From Olavius algarvensis Gamma 3 endosymbiont (lineage in GTDB: Bacteria > Pseudomonadota > Gammaproteobacteria > GCA-001735895), in contig DS021200.1 in assembly GCA_001735895.1 (NCBI GenBank), positions 61,202 to 113,389 on the forward strand: 52,188 bases of DNA, written 5' to 3'. Shown here one piece after another: positions 1 through 9,566 of this stretch. The translations under genes were made by a program, and so were the position numbers. The notes beneath the pieces are model-generated. The model searched no databases, was not told the origin of the DNA, and saw only the letters and a list, made by a program, of their open reading frames with translations. Numbering within the stretch: the stretch's first letter is position 1; each line of letters starts with the position of its first letter.

Positions 1-536
1 CACCGCTATCCCCGGATACACTGCACCTCACCGGCGCCTATCACGATCTCGACTATCAACGCTCCGGAGCGGAACTGAAAATCCTTTTCGGACCGGTGCA
101 TCGCAGCTGGGCACAGTGTGATCGGCTGTTCGACGAAACTATCTATCCGGTGGCCTGCACCGATATAGCCGCTGCGATCGACTCCGCCGAAGATTTCTTA
201 CAACATCGGCTGATCCAGATTTCTACGCACCGCGTCAACTGGAACCAGATTCTGCAATCGGTCGGGATCGATACCATGCCCGGCCGTCAGCTTTGTTTCG
301 CGGACAATACTCAAATCGCGTTGGCTATGGCCGCGGCGGGTTACGGCATCGCACTGGCGCGATCGCCGACCACAGACGATTTCGCCGCTATTCTGGGACT
401 AGAGCCCTGTACCCTCTGTCCCGGCGTGCCAAGCACCGAGGCCTACTACCTGGTCTACCAAAACCTGGAGAGTCTATCCGGCGCTGCCCGCGTCTTCCGC
501 GAATGGCTGCTCGATCAGGTAAACAACCAAAAGTGA
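1..536 (+). CDS. LysR-type transcriptional regulator, C-terminal part (5' end outside window)
   Basis: The frame is open from base 3 to the TGA at 534-536 and has no start codon in the window, so only the effector-binding half is present. The visible protein is a LysR substrate-binding domain: a VACTDIAAAI segment and a FADNTQIALAMAAAGYGIAL segment match the hinge and second lobe of GcvA-like LysR proteins, which bind a small ligand and regulate a nearby gene. The N-terminal helix-turn-helix would lie upstream. A GTG at 96 could be taken for a start but would cut the domain in half. Its target cannot be told from this fragment. The aminotransferase downstream is on the same strand, so the usual divergent LysR arrangement is not visible here. 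Confidence 0.85.
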   Translation, partial: PLSPDTLHLTGAYHDLDYQRSGAELKILFGPVHRSWAQCDRLFDETIYPVACTDIAAAIDSAEDFLQHRLIQISTHRVNWNQILQSVGIDTMPGRQLCFADNTQIALAMAAAGYGIALARSPTTDDFAAILGLEPCTLCPGVPSTEAYYLVYQNLESLSGAARVFREWLLDQVNNQK

Positions 537-783
537 TTAGGGCACTTGATTTCGCAGGTGCGGCCTGACTACTGCGGATAAAAAAATCTCCTTTTTATTT
601 GGTAAGTCCGGTAATCTTATTAAGGAAGTTCTGCATAAGTCATCCTGACTTAGCAGAGCAGGATAAACACAAAATGCAATTTTGTGTTTATCTTCATTTT
701 TCATCCTTATGACTTAAAAAATGGCGGCACATCCTTGTGCCGCAGGAAACCCTGCATTTTGCAGAGGTTTCTTAAACTAACTC
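537..783. other. Intergenic region with four consecutive hairpins
   Basis: This 247-bp gap between the LysR gene and the aminotransferase holds four stem-loops in a row. The first is 631-656 (ctgc/taagtca arms, 3-nt loop, one bulged A). The second is 662-692 (perfect 14-bp AT-rich stem, loop gca). The third is 724-743 (gcggcac/gtgccgc, 6-nt loop). The fourth is 752-764 (ctgca/tgcag). The second could end LysR transcription, but no long U-run follows. The third and fourth sit just ahead of the next start codon and could form a structured leader. No known riboswitch class was recognised. Confidence 0.6.
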
Positions 784-1932
784 ATGGTGACAATCTTGAT
801 CGAAGCGCTTATTCCCAAATCCGAATTTGTCGGACTCGAAGAAATGACCAATCTTTGCGCCGGCGGCGAATCGCCGATGCTGACATCGCACCGGCAGGCA
901 ATCGAACAATTCATGATCGATAAATCGCGCGGCGAACCCGCGCGGCAGCTTGAAATGGACCGAGTCGATCAGGCGAGGGATAAATGTGCCCGCCTGTTTT
1001 CCGTCGATGCGCAAGAGATAACTTTCCTGTCGAATGCCTCCGAAGGTATTAATAACGTCGCTTACGGTCTCGACTGGAAGGCCGGTGACAATGTCGTTAT
1101 CGTCGATGTCGAGTTTCCCTCCGGCATTCTTCCCTGGACCCGACTCGCACCGCAGGGCGTCGAGATCCGAGTCGTCAAGAATAAAAACTGGTTTATCGGG
1201 CTGGACGATATCGCCGCGTTAATCGATGCCCGCACGCGTGTCGTCGCCATCAGTCATGTCAGCATGTACACCGGGCAGCGTCTGGATCTGGAAGCCTTAT
1301 CGAATCTGGTCAGGTCTTCGAATGCATTGTTGTTACTCGACGCAACCCATGCCGCCGGCGTGGTTCCGGTCGACGCCCGGCTCGCCGACATTATGGTGTC
1401 GAGTTGCTACAAATGGCTGCTCGGGGTGCATGGCGCGGCCGTGTTTTTTGTCAACCGGGAGCGTTTGCCCGATTTCGCGCCGCCGTTTGTCGGCTGGCAA
1501 AGTCCTGCAAGCCACGGTGGCTGGCAACAACCGACCCAGTTCGAATTGCAACCGACGGCGCACCGATTTCAGCCAGGCAACTTCGGCTTTATCAGTGTCT
1601 ATGTTCTCGACAATGCGCTCGATCATTTGCTGCAGATCGGCATCGAAAATATCGAACGTCATGCCCTGGCCTTGAGCGGGCAGTTATACGAAGCCGTCGA
1701 TGCACTCGGTTTCGAACTGATGACGCCGGCGGCCCCGCAGCAGCGCGCCGGCAATATCTGTTTTCTCGCGAATGATCTCGAATCGATTATTAAGCAACTG
1801 GATCGGCGCCAGGTACTGATCTGGGGCGCCTATGCCGGATTCGACCGGCTCCGGATATCGACTCATCTGTACAACGACTCGGACGATGTCGAGCGCTGTA
1901 TCGAGGCGTTGCAGCAAGCGCGCGGCGTTTAA
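784..1932 (+). CDS. Class V aminotransferase-family PLP enzyme
   Basis: This 382-aa protein has the fold-type I layout of class V aminotransferases (cysteine desulfurase/kynureninase relatives). The phosphate-binding SNASEG segment is near residue 84, the PLP-ring aspartate is Asp186 in LLLDATHAAG, and the Schiff-base lysine is Lys210 in SSCYKWLLG. The length is normal for the family. No conserved desulfurase cysteine loop was identified, so the reaction (transamination, desulfuration or beta-lyase) is open. The ATG at 784 is kept because the N-terminal FVGLEEMTNLCAGGE stretch belongs to the family, although the ribosome-binding site is weak; ATG 844 is the alternative. It stands alone, preceded by a structured leader region. 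The family call is firm and the substrate unknown. Confidence 0.85.
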   Translation: MVTILIEALIPKSEFVGLEEMTNLCAGGESPMLTSHRQAIEQFMIDKSRGEPARQLEMDRVDQARDKCARLFSVDAQEITFLSNASEGINNVAYGLDWKAGDNVVIVDVEFPSGILPWTRLAPQGVEIRVVKNKNWFIGLDDIAALIDARTRVVAISHVSMYTGQRLDLEALSNLVRSSNALLLLDATHAAGVVPVDARLADIMVSSCYKWLLGVHGAAVFFVNRERLPDFAPPFVGWQSPASHGGWQQPTQFELQPTAHRFQPGNFGFISVYVLDNALDHLLQIGIENIERHALALSGQLYEAVDALGFELMTPAAPQQRAGNICFLANDLESIIKQLDRRQVLIWGAYAGFDRLRISTHLYNDSDDVERCIEALQQARGV

Positions 1933-2010
1933 CTGGCAGTGCCGCGCGACGCGCTCTGCAAACCGGATCAGGCTGCCGAATCGGAGAACAGCACCGCTCG
2001 CAGCATTTGA

Positions 2011-2481
2011 TTAAGCAGCGGCGGCTAACTCTCGGAATTCAGCCGAACAGAGGCTGGCTATGTCGAGAATAAGCACATTTTTCGCATGGTGCGAAAAACA
2101 GGACAAGGTCACCGGTTTGAACAGGCTTGAAGCCAGCTCTGGAGACAATTCGCAAAACTGCCCATCGTCTACCTGAATTCTTTCAGGCGCTTCGGTGACC
2201 CGTAACGCCACTTGCTGGATCGGTTGATGGGGCGCCGCCTGATAGTTCAATAGGCAAAGATAGGAACTTTCATGGTCGAGACTCTGCCCGCGATACAGAA
2301 CGGCCAGATCCATGATCGGGACGATATTTTCCTGCCAGACCAAAACACTCGAACAGTGCGCGGGCGCTCCCGGAACCGGATGGGTGGATTGCCCCTGAAC
2401 CAATTCGACCATTTCCCGATCGCCGACCGCAATTGACAGGTCTTCGCCGCATTGCAGCAGCCATGCGCTACTCAGGCTCAT
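2011..2481 (-). CDS. CheW-like scaffold protein (last gene of chemosensory operon)
   Basis: A 156-aa single-domain protein of CheW type, the adaptor that couples chemoreceptors to the CheA kinase at the inner membrane. The VPIMDLAVLYRG segment matches the hydrophobic strand and turn typical of CheW (VPVIDLR). Its start codon overlaps the stop of the preceding CheW-like gene as ATGA (2478-2481), which implies translational coupling. Two CheW-like genes stand at the end of the operon and a third is near the start, so the array may use several adaptors. The sequence is divergent, with many Cys and Gln residues, and one of these could be a specialised or inhibitory adaptor. Confidence 0.75.
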   Translation of the reverse strand: MSLSSAWLLQCGEDLSIAVGDREMVELVQGQSTHPVPGAPAHCSSVLVWQENIVPIMDLAVLYRGQSLDHESSYLCLLNYQAAPHQPIQQVALRVTEAPERIQVDDGQFCELSPELASSLFKPVTLSCFSHHAKNVLILDIASLCSAEFRELAAAA

Positions 2482-2918
2482 GCCGCCGCTCCCAGGTTCA
2501 AGTAGTTTTTCATCGACTCGGTATCGCTAACGAGCATGAGTTTGTCGTCTTTATACATCAGGGATGCAATCGGGTTGATCGCGCTGCGCATGCAAGCCTG
2601 CAAGGGCCTGAGTTCGCTACTATGATCAATCATTACCGATCCGACTTCTTCGCAAAGAATCGAAAAAGCGGATTGTCCCGGTTGGCTCACCGCGACGCAA
2701 TACTTGTACTCGGGCGGACAATCCGTTTGCAACTTGAAATCGGCGCCCAGCACAAAAACCGGCCATTCGCCTTCGTCCACTTTCAACGTTCCGATGGCTC
2801 CCTCGACAGATACTTCACTGTCGACGCTTTCAATCATTTCTATCGTGACGACAGCGTTTTGCGGCAACAGTAAATTCACGTCGCCAAAGATAATCATCGC
2901 CATCTTGTTATCGTCCAT
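2478..2918 (-). CDS. CheW-like scaffold protein
   Basis: A 146-aa divergent CheW-like protein (MAMIIFGDVNLLLPQNAV start, SVEGAIGTLKVDEGEWPVFVLG core) located 25 bp after the CheA hybrid and overlapping the next CheW-like gene by 4 bp. Known CheW proteins link receptors to CheA P5. The strand pattern is recognisable but the conserved Arg of the CheW core is not obvious, so the assignment leans partly on context. It could be a PilI/ChpC-like accessory adaptor. Regulation is through the operon. Confidence 0.6.
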   Translation of the reverse strand: MDDNKMAMIIFGDVNLLLPQNAVVTIEMIESVDSEVSVEGAIGTLKVDEGEWPVFVLGADFKLQTDCPPEYKYCVAVSQPGQSAFSILCEEVGSVMIDHSSELRPLQACMRSAINPIASLMYKDDKLMLVSDTESMKNYLNLGAAA

Positions 2919-2943
2919 ACTCAGTCTCAGCTATTACCAATTT

Positions 2944-5900
2944 TCACGCTATCGACGCTAATTGTTCGTCGATCGATTCCAGCACTTCATCTTCAGTAAA
3001 AGGCTTGGTGATATAACGACTAACGCCGGCCTTGGCGGCTTGTTGCCGGTGTTTTGCCATGCTGCGTGATGTAATCATAACGACGGGAAGCTTGTTCCAT
3101 TGCTTGGAATTGCGGATAAAACTGAGCAGATCGAGGCCGTTCATGCGGGGCATTTCCAGATCGGTAAGCACTACATCGGGCGTTTCGTCTTCGATTAAAT
3201 TTATCGCTTCGAGCCCGTCCCGCGCCATTACCGGCTGGTAGCCGCTATCGCGCATCAACTGGGACAGGGAGTTACGCACGCTCAGGGAATCGTCGACGAT
3301 AAGTATCCGCGGCAAATCGATTTCCTCGGCCTCGGCGGCCGGCAGGTTGTTAACAAAGCGGGAATCGACGCTGGAGCGGGTAAGCAGCATAGTCGCCAGA
3401 TCGAGCACGGGTACGACCTCGCCATTACCTAGCATCGAAACCCCGGCAATGCCGCTGATCGATTTGATATAGGCGCCCATGTTTTTAACCACCAGGTCGT
3501 AACTGGTAACAACGCGTTCCACGGTCACGGCGACGACCCCGTCGGCGGTCTGGATCAGCAACACGCTGTTGGTTTCGACGATCTCCTGCTGGCTTTGATC
3601 GGGAACGCCGATCAGCGAATTCAACGTGTATGCCTCATACACGTCATGGTCCAACTGGAAAGTCATCTTGTCGTCGTCTATGGCAATCTGGCCGGTTCCG
3701 GGCGACAGTATCTGCGCCAGAGAAATCGTGGGAATTGCATAAACGTTTTCCTTGCCGACGCCAGCCAGCAGGCAGTGACTGGTCAGCAAAGTGATGGGAA
3801 GATGCAATGTGACCTGCGTGCCGCTGCCGTCGGGCGAGTTCTCAATCTCCATCGTACCGCTGAGGGATTGAATCGTATTGTGGACAACGTCCATGCCAAC
3901 CCCGCGGCCGGATACATGGGTCACCTGTTCGCTGGTGGAAAAGCCCGACTTCAGGATGAGCCTCGCCAAGGAGCGATCGTCGAGCATCTCGCTGTCCTTG
4001 AGCAAGCCCCGTTTAACGGCTATTTCCCGAATTCGTTCGAGGTTCAAGCCGCGGCCATCGTCGCGACAGATCACCGCGACGTTATTGCCTTCCTGCTGAA
4101 ATTTCAGAGTCACTTTGCCGACGGCCGGTTTACCGTTGGCCTTGCGCAGCTCCGGCTCTTCGATTCCGTGGTCGATTGCATTGCGCAGCATATGCATCAG
4201 GGGGTCGGCGAGCTTATTCAAGACGTCGCCATCGAGCAGCAAGTCTTCACCGATAATGGTCAACTCCGCCTCTTTCTGAGTGGCCCGGCAAACCTGTCTG
4301 AGAGTACGTTGCAAGCGTGATGCAATAATATTAACCGGTACCATGCGCGTCGACATGACCAATTGCTGCAATTCCTTGTTGAGACGCTGTTGCTCCAGGA
4401 ACAGGGCGTTGAGCTCATAAACCTCGCCGGTAAAGCCGCGCAGGATTTCACGCGAATCCGCGACCACTTCGATATAGGAATGCGTGGCCCCGTAAAATTC
4501 GTCGTACTCATCCAGTTCCAGCGAATCAAAATCACTCGAGCTGTCCTCGACCGCACCGCAGTGACGGGCCGCCATACCCCTGACGCTGACCAGATTTTCA
4601 AGTTCGAAGCGATGTTGCTGCAAGGCGCCGTCGTTATGCCGTATCAGTTTTTCGTTGCCTTCGAGCCGATTGAGCCGCTCCTGGATCTGAGCGGTGGTAA
4701 TCGCGGTTTCACTGACGGTGCGAAAAATCGTATCGAGCAACCGCAGCGATACGCGCACCGTTTCGGCAGCTGTGGCCGGGGTAGCAGCTTCGGGCTCGGC
4801 CGCTTTACGTCGCTCAACAAAGGCTGCATCGTCGGCGCCGGACTCTGCAGGCGATCTCGACGCTTGTTTCGACTTCTGTCGCTCGTCTTCGCTAAAGTCT
4901 TCGCCCCGTATTTTTCCACTGTCAATGCGGTTGGCCCAATCGAGCACGTCCTGCAGCACGCGCCGTGCATCCGTGGGTGGAGGCGCCATTCCCTGCAGCG
5001 CTTCCAGCATGCTCTCGATCGAATCCGCCGCTTCCTGCATGGTTCTGGCCAGGGCCTCGGGCGGGGCCATTCTATGCTTGGCGATATACTCGAAAATGTC
5101 TTCGATGTGATGCGACAAATTGGCGATTCCCTTGACACCGATCAAGTTGCCGGAGCCTTTCAGGGTATGGGCGATACGTTGTGCCGCTTCGACGTTCTTT
5201 TGGACGTCTTCACCGCGACTAATCGCTTCCACCAAAGCCGAGAATTTTTCCGCATGTCCGGGCGTTTCGGCAAAAAAGGCATCGATCAATTCATGACTGG
5301 CATTGGCCGACATCTCCAGCGCCACGTCGGCGTCGCTGGCCTCGACTTCGCGCGCTTCGACTTCGAAGTCGTTACTGATTTCAAACGCTCCGGTCAAGCC
5401 TTTAATCAGTACGTGCACGTCGCGATAGGGCACCGGCTCGGGCCATTCCGGTTTCTCGAGATAATCGATTACTGCGATGCAGAGTGCATCGTCATCGGGG
5501 TGAATCAAATGTTCGATCACCACCCGCGGCCAGCCTTGCAGCGCCGCCAATGAAACGGCGCGCTGCGCCGGCGGTTTATCGGCTACCTGCGACAGATTAA
5601 AGCTGACGAACTTGCAAATATAGTTCAGGCCTTGCAGGCCTAGCTCCTCCGATACGCTAGCGACCCGGGATACAATTTGATTGTAGGCGTCGACCGACTG
5701 ACTCAGTTCTTCGGCGACGCCGCTAGCAACGATCACCTGGGCCAGTTGATCGAGCTCGGGCGATACTTCCTTGAGTTCGAATGCCAGCATGCCAAGCACA
5801 TCGTCGGCTTCGAAAGGCTCATTTTCAGATTCGGCGAATGCGTCGTCCAGTGCAGGCATGGCGGCGTCGGCACCTGCTTGCGGGCTGGCCGTTTCGGCTG

Positions 5901-6309
5901 AGCCCGCCGCGACCGGATCGGCGCCGGCGAACAGGATGGCGCTCAGCCCGTCGCGGGATTCCGGCGACAATGGCGCCAGCAACAGCTCCGGGTTTTCGAG
6001 CTTGCCGTTCGATTCAACATATAATCCAGCCTGGGTGAACCATTCCAGCAGTTCGGCCGCGCGTTGCGCATCGATCGTTTCGGATTCGTCGCCCAACTGA
6101 GCCTGTAAGGTATCGATAATCAAATACAAATCTTGGTGGCCCGCCTGGGTTGCGGCCCACAGGATGTTTTCGAGATGAGCACAACACATCTGACGAAATT
6201 CATCGGCATTCGCATCCGTCAGTCCGCCGATGGCCTCGGTGATTTCCTCCAGGGCCATAACGAACAGGGTTAGCAAAGCTTCACTGGCGTCAGAATTGCT
6301 GTCAGTCAT
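2944..6309 (-). CDS. CheA-type hybrid sensor kinase with Hpt, kinase, CheW and receiver domains (ChpA-like)
   Basis: A 1121-aa cytoplasmic kinase. Residues 1-330 are helical and Hpt-like but without a recognisable phospho-His. A canonical Hpt has His381 in AHTLKGSG. Dimerisation and P3 follow near 520-660. The ATPase has an N-box near 708 (LRNAIDHG) and G-boxes DDGRGL near 750 and GRGVGMD near 801. A CheW-like P5 domain covers about 840-985. A C-terminal receiver has phospho-acceptor Asp1050 and Lys1102. It would autophosphorylate under receptor control and pass phosphate to its own receiver and to the two operon response regulators. The layout resembles ChpA of the Pil-Chp twitching system but with one good Hpt instead of many. 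No CheR or CheB is in the window, so adaptation may work differently or be encoded elsewhere. Confidence 0.93.
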   Translation of the reverse strand: MTDSNSDASEALLTLFVMALEEITEAIGGLTDANADEFRQMCCAHLENILWAATQAGHQDLYLIIDTLQAQLGDESETIDAQRAAELLEWFTQAGLYVESNGKLENPELLLAPLSPESRDGLSAILFAGADPVAAGSAETASPQAGADAAMPALDDAFAESENEPFEADDVLGMLAFELKEVSPELDQLAQVIVASGVAEELSQSVDAYNQIVSRVASVSEELGLQGLNYICKFVSFNLSQVADKPPAQRAVSLAALQGWPRVVIEHLIHPDDDALCIAVIDYLEKPEWPEPVPYRDVHVLIKGLTGAFEISNDFEVEAREVEASDADVALEMSANASHELIDAFFAETPGHAEKFSALVEAISRGEDVQKNVEAAQRIAHTLKGSGNLIGVKGIANLSHHIEDIFEYIAKHRMAPPEALARTMQEAADSIESMLEALQGMAPPPTDARRVLQDVLDWANRIDSGKIRGEDFSEDERQKSKQASRSPAESGADDAAFVERRKAAEPEAATPATAAETVRVSLRLLDTIFRTVSETAITTAQIQERLNRLEGNEKLIRHNDGALQQHRFELENLVSVRGMAARHCGAVEDSSSDFDSLELDEYDEFYGATHSYIEVVADSREILRGFTGEVYELNALFLEQQRLNKELQQLVMSTRMVPVNIIASRLQRTLRQVCRATQKEAELTIIGEDLLLDGDVLNKLADPLMHMLRNAIDHGIEEPELRKANGKPAVGKVTLKFQQEGNNVAVICRDDGRGLNLERIREIAVKRGLLKDSEMLDDRSLARLILKSGFSTSEQVTHVSGRGVGMDVVHNTIQSLSGTMEIENSPDGSGTQVTLHLPITLLTSHCLLAGVGKENVYAIPTISLAQILSPGTGQIAIDDDKMTFQLDHDVYEAYTLNSLIGVPDQSQQEIVETNSVLLIQTADGVVAVTVERVVTSYDLVVKNMGAYIKSISGIAGVSMLGNGEVVPVLDLATMLLTRSSVDSRFVNNLPAAEAEEIDLPRILIVDDSLSVRNSLSQLMRDSGYQPVMARDGLEAINLIEDETPDVVLTDLEMPRMNGLDLLSFIRNSKQWNKLPVVMITSRSMAKHRQQAAKAGVSRYITKPFTEDEVLESIDEQLASIA

Positions 6310-6393
6310 AACTTCCTACTACCAATATTGCGTAACATAAAAGCGGCATTGCTACCGGGTAACCGCGTCGCAAACGATTTACCGACATCCAGC

Positions 6394-8199
6394 CTAGGCC
6401 GCCGGGAGTTTAAATACGTTCACCGAATCGAGTAACTGTCTGGAAAATTGCACCAGATTAGTGGTTTCATCGGCCTGACGTTTAATTTCCGCATTGGTTT
6501 CCTCGGTACTTTTCTGTGCCTGCTCGGTCTGATCACGCAGTTTGTTACTGACCTGCGCCTGAATTAACGAACGCTTGGCGATGATTTCTACCGCGTTTAC
6601 CAGCTCGGAGGTGGTCTGCTGTGTGGCCTGCATCTGAACACCGGATGCATGTGCCATTTCACTTCCTTCCACTACCTGCGCAATCGCCTTGTTCATGGTA
6701 GCCATGGTTTCGGCGGTTTCCGCCTGGATGTTACCAACCAGTCCCGCAATTTCAGAGGTTGAATCGCGCGACGATTCCGCGAGGCGCTGTACTTCGTTTG
6801 CAACCACCGCGAAGCCGCGTCCCGCATCGCCCGCGGCCGCGGCCTGCATCGATGCGTTCAGTGCCAGGATATGAGTACGTTCAGCGATGTTGTTGATAAT
6901 TTCAACCACACCGTTGATTTCCTGGGAACGTTCTCCGAGTCGCTTGATACGTTTCTCGGTTTCGGCGATAGTCTCGCGAATTTCATTCATTCCATTGGCC
7001 GTTTGGGCTACCATATCGAGTGCTTCCTGGGTCGAAAGCGTCGCTTTCGCGGCGATATCGTTAGTCGCCTTCGCCTGTCTTGCGATCAGGTTCATTGTCT
7101 TAGAAGCCTCTTCCAGTTTAGTCATGGTATCTTCGATGATCTGTCTTTCGTCATCCGCGAGCTGATTGATCTTGCCACCCTGGGATTCGACCGTCGAAGC
7201 CGTGTTGGCAACCTGGTTTGAAATCTTGCGAATTTCGGCCAGTACCTTCGCGGTCTGGTTGGCCATCAGATTCATCGCGTCGGCTACCGGCCCGGTGACA
7301 TCCTCTGCTACCGGCACGCTCACGGTCAAATCACGATTACTGAGGTCCGATACGGCCTCGAGTAGATGAATTACCGAATCGTTCAACCGGTCGTTTTCTT
7401 CCGCCGCACTGGCCATGTTCGATACACGGTCATTAAGCATCTGGTCGAAAGCCTGCCCCAATTGACCCAATTCATCCTGGGTCGCTAAACCGGTGCGAGC
7501 TTCCAGATCACCCTTGGCGACCTGTCCCACGGTTTTGGAAATGGCTTTAATCGGTGACGTTATCGACAGATAAATCATCGGTCCGAGGATGGCGGCGGAA
7601 AGAATACCGACCAACATTACAAACACACTGAGTAAATAGTAAAGCCGGGAGTCGGCTTCACCTTTATCGAATATCGCCTGCGCTTCCAGCGAACTCAGCG
7701 ACGCCAGGGCGTCTGCTGCGTCGAGAAAGGGATCGGAATAAGAGCGGACATCGTTGAGCAGGAATAGCGACAGTTGGCCGCGATTTTCGGTCTCTACGAT
7801 TTTCAGAAACTCTTGGAAACCTTGACGTACAAGAGCCGTTTCTATGCTAAAGGTATCGTCGAAAAATTCCTGTGCACTGGCATCGCCGGCAATCAAGGCT
7901 TCGTGATCCAGCCATAGTAAATCGAACTCACTGGCGCCGAATGTCAGCAGGTTTGTGGCTTCGGCCCAGGTCAAGGCGCCGGACTCCAATTGCTGCCCCA
8001 CGTCGACCATGTGGAAACGCACCGAACCGGCAATGCGCGAGAACACCGCCGATTCCGCCGTTGCTTCGTTTAGAGATTTGGCATCTTTCGTCAAGGTCGT
8101 CAGTCCGACCAGCGTTACCGCTCCGGTTGACAGGAAGATCAGAGTTAGAATACTGATCAGGATAATAAGGCGTCGGCTTATTTTGATATTTTTAAACAT
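6394..8199 (-). CDS. Methyl-accepting chemotaxis protein, PilJ-like
   Basis: A 601-aa inner-membrane chemoreceptor. TM1 is about residues 10-33, followed by a periplasmic helical domain of about 150 residues (34-183, four-helix-bundle type). TM2 is about 184-208, then a HAMP domain, a linker with a second HAMP-like SNRDLTVSVPV stretch, and a long coiled-coil signalling domain. The hairpin tip reads IAERTHILALNASMQAA with a following GRGFAVVANEVQRLAE, closer to PilJ than to classical E. coli receptors. It lies 84 bp upstream of CheA and 58 bp downstream of a periplasmic binding protein, so that protein is a plausible ligand-bearing partner. There is no C-terminal CheR-docking pentapeptide. Confidence 0.93.
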   Translation of the reverse strand: MFKNIKISRRLIILISILTLIFLSTGAVTLVGLTTLTKDAKSLNEATAESAVFSRIAGSVRFHMVDVGQQLESGALTWAEATNLLTFGASEFDLLWLDHEALIAGDASAQEFFDDTFSIETALVRQGFQEFLKIVETENRGQLSLFLLNDVRSYSDPFLDAADALASLSSLEAQAIFDKGEADSRLYYLLSVFVMLVGILSAAILGPMIYLSITSPIKAISKTVGQVAKGDLEARTGLATQDELGQLGQAFDQMLNDRVSNMASAAEENDRLNDSVIHLLEAVSDLSNRDLTVSVPVAEDVTGPVADAMNLMANQTAKVLAEIRKISNQVANTASTVESQGGKINQLADDERQIIEDTMTKLEEASKTMNLIARQAKATNDIAAKATLSTQEALDMVAQTANGMNEIRETIAETEKRIKRLGERSQEINGVVEIINNIAERTHILALNASMQAAAAGDAGRGFAVVANEVQRLAESSRDSTSEIAGLVGNIQAETAETMATMNKAIAQVVEGSEMAHASGVQMQATQQTTSELVNAVEIIAKRSLIQAQVSNKLRDQTEQAQKSTEETNAEIKRQADETTNLVQFSRQLLDSVNVFKLPAA

Positions 8200-8257
8200 G
8201 ATGTTTATATCCTAACGTGAAATAGAGTTTCTAAAGTGGCTCATCGCGCCGCGAGAT

Positions 8258-9517
8258 TTAACGAAAAAGCCTTGCCATGTCGCCGTTGCCGACGATATTA
8301 AAACGGTCATTTTCAAGATAAGTCTCGATAACGAGGTCCGATCCCTGGTTGTCATTCGAGTAATCGAGAACCAGCCCGCCGATATTAAATTTATTGCCGC
8401 TGATGGTGGCCAGCAGGGAACTTCGCGTGATTTCCTTGCCGGGTATTTTCTTCAATGCTTCCAGTATGAAGCGCCCGACGACATAGCCTTCGAGGTTGAC
8501 ATAATTTAGTCTCGAACCCAGCGCCTTGCGCGCGTCCTTGACGATTTGCAAATTTGAAGTCAGCGGCGGCACGACCTGGGTAACGATAATTTTGTCGTCA
8601 ACGCCAAATTCAGAGAGTGCGTTTTTCAGGTTTTCCGCCCCGGTAAACGAAACCGCGCTATACACCCAGTCCTCGCCTTTCAAGGCCGCATAGCCGATGA
8701 AATTGGCGATCGAGGCGTAGGCACCCACGGTGACTACCAGCCGGCAATTGGTGCCGGTTTGCGCCTCCCAAGCCTTCAGAGAGTTATACCCTTCGCGAGA
8801 GGTGAAGGTGTTGCGTTTGTAGACACCGACCGGTCCGACGTTGTTTCGAAACGGATTATCGCCGCCCAGCGCCATGATTTCGTCGAGTTTTCCAACCAGC
8901 TCTTGCGAGCCGCCGGCGGAACTCAGCGCCGCCTTTACACCGGCGATACCCGCCATGCCATAGGCGTCGTTTTGGACATAAGCGCAAATCTCGCCTACTG
9001 TGAGGCCCGACTCGAGCGCGGCACTGATCACGGCGGCGGTTTCCTGTACATAGCTCGCGCGATAGTTAACAATATCGCCCTTGCCGGGTCTGAGCAGGCC
9101 GGCGCCGGTAAAAAAGCCGACGGCGGGAACGCCGGAGTCCGCCAGCACGGGCAAGGAAACTTTGGCGGTCGGTGTCCCGACATTACCCAACATGGCGAAA
9201 ATGCCGCGCTCGACCAGTTCCTGTGTGGCCGCGACTGTTTTGGTGGGGTTATAGGAATCGTTAAGGGTGACGTATTCGATGCGGCGCCCCTTGACCTGCT
9301 GACCCTTGAGCGCCGCCATGATTCCGTCCCTCATTCCCTGCCCTAATCCACGGGAACGGCCTTCGAGATCCATCACGCCGCCGATGACAATTTTATTGCC
9401 GGTAACGCCGATCTCGGCGAACGCGCCAGTGCTGCCGCACAGGCTCACAATCAACCCCAGCGATAGGATCTTGCCAAAGTGTCTTACCCTCGCGGCATGT
9501 TTTTTCACGTTATTCAT
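8258..9517 (-). CDS. Periplasmic ligand-binding protein (type I fold, branched-chain amino-acid-binding type)
   Basis: A 419-aa secreted protein with a signal peptide ending near residue 34 (GAFA-EIGV). The body is that of a Leu/Ile/Val-binding-type periplasmic protein: IVIGGVMDLEGRSRGLGQGM, then a LNDSYNPTKTV segment, and a FAMLGNVGTPT segment. Such proteins normally feed ABC importers, but no permease or ATPase is near. Here it sits inside a chemosensory operon just before the receptor gene, which suggests it presents a ligand (amino acid, amide or aromatic acid) to the MCP. The domain call is strong; the sensory role is inferred from position. Confidence 0.87.
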   Translation of the reverse strand: MNNVKKHAARVRHFGKILSLGLIVSLCGSTGAFAEIGVTGNKIVIGGVMDLEGRSRGLGQGMRDGIMAALKGQQVKGRRIEYVTLNDSYNPTKTVAATQELVERGIFAMLGNVGTPTAKVSLPVLADSGVPAVGFFTGAGLLRPGKGDIVNYRASYVQETAAVISAALESGLTVGEICAYVQNDAYGMAGIAGVKAALSSAGGSQELVGKLDEIMALGGDNPFRNNVGPVGVYKRNTFTSREGYNSLKAWEAQTGTNCRLVVTVGAYASIANFIGYAALKGEDWVYSAVSFTGAENLKNALSEFGVDDKIIVTQVVPPLTSNLQIVKDARKALGSRLNYVNLEGYVVGRFILEALKKIPGKEITRSSLLATISGNKFNIGGLVLDYSNDNQGSDLVIETYLENDRFNIVGNGDMARLFR

Positions 9518-9566
9518 TTTGAAACCTCAAGTAATCAATATTTCATGCGAACGTAGAACCGGATCG

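Noticed and set aside
4363-5553. Long plus-strand open frame opposite the CheA gene
   Set aside because: It is a shadow of the CheA reading frame; its translation has no domain features and no ribosome-binding site, while the minus-strand frame has full kinase motifs.
8258-9517. Part of an ABC importer
   Set aside because: No permease or ATPase gene is on either side; all neighbours are chemosensory.
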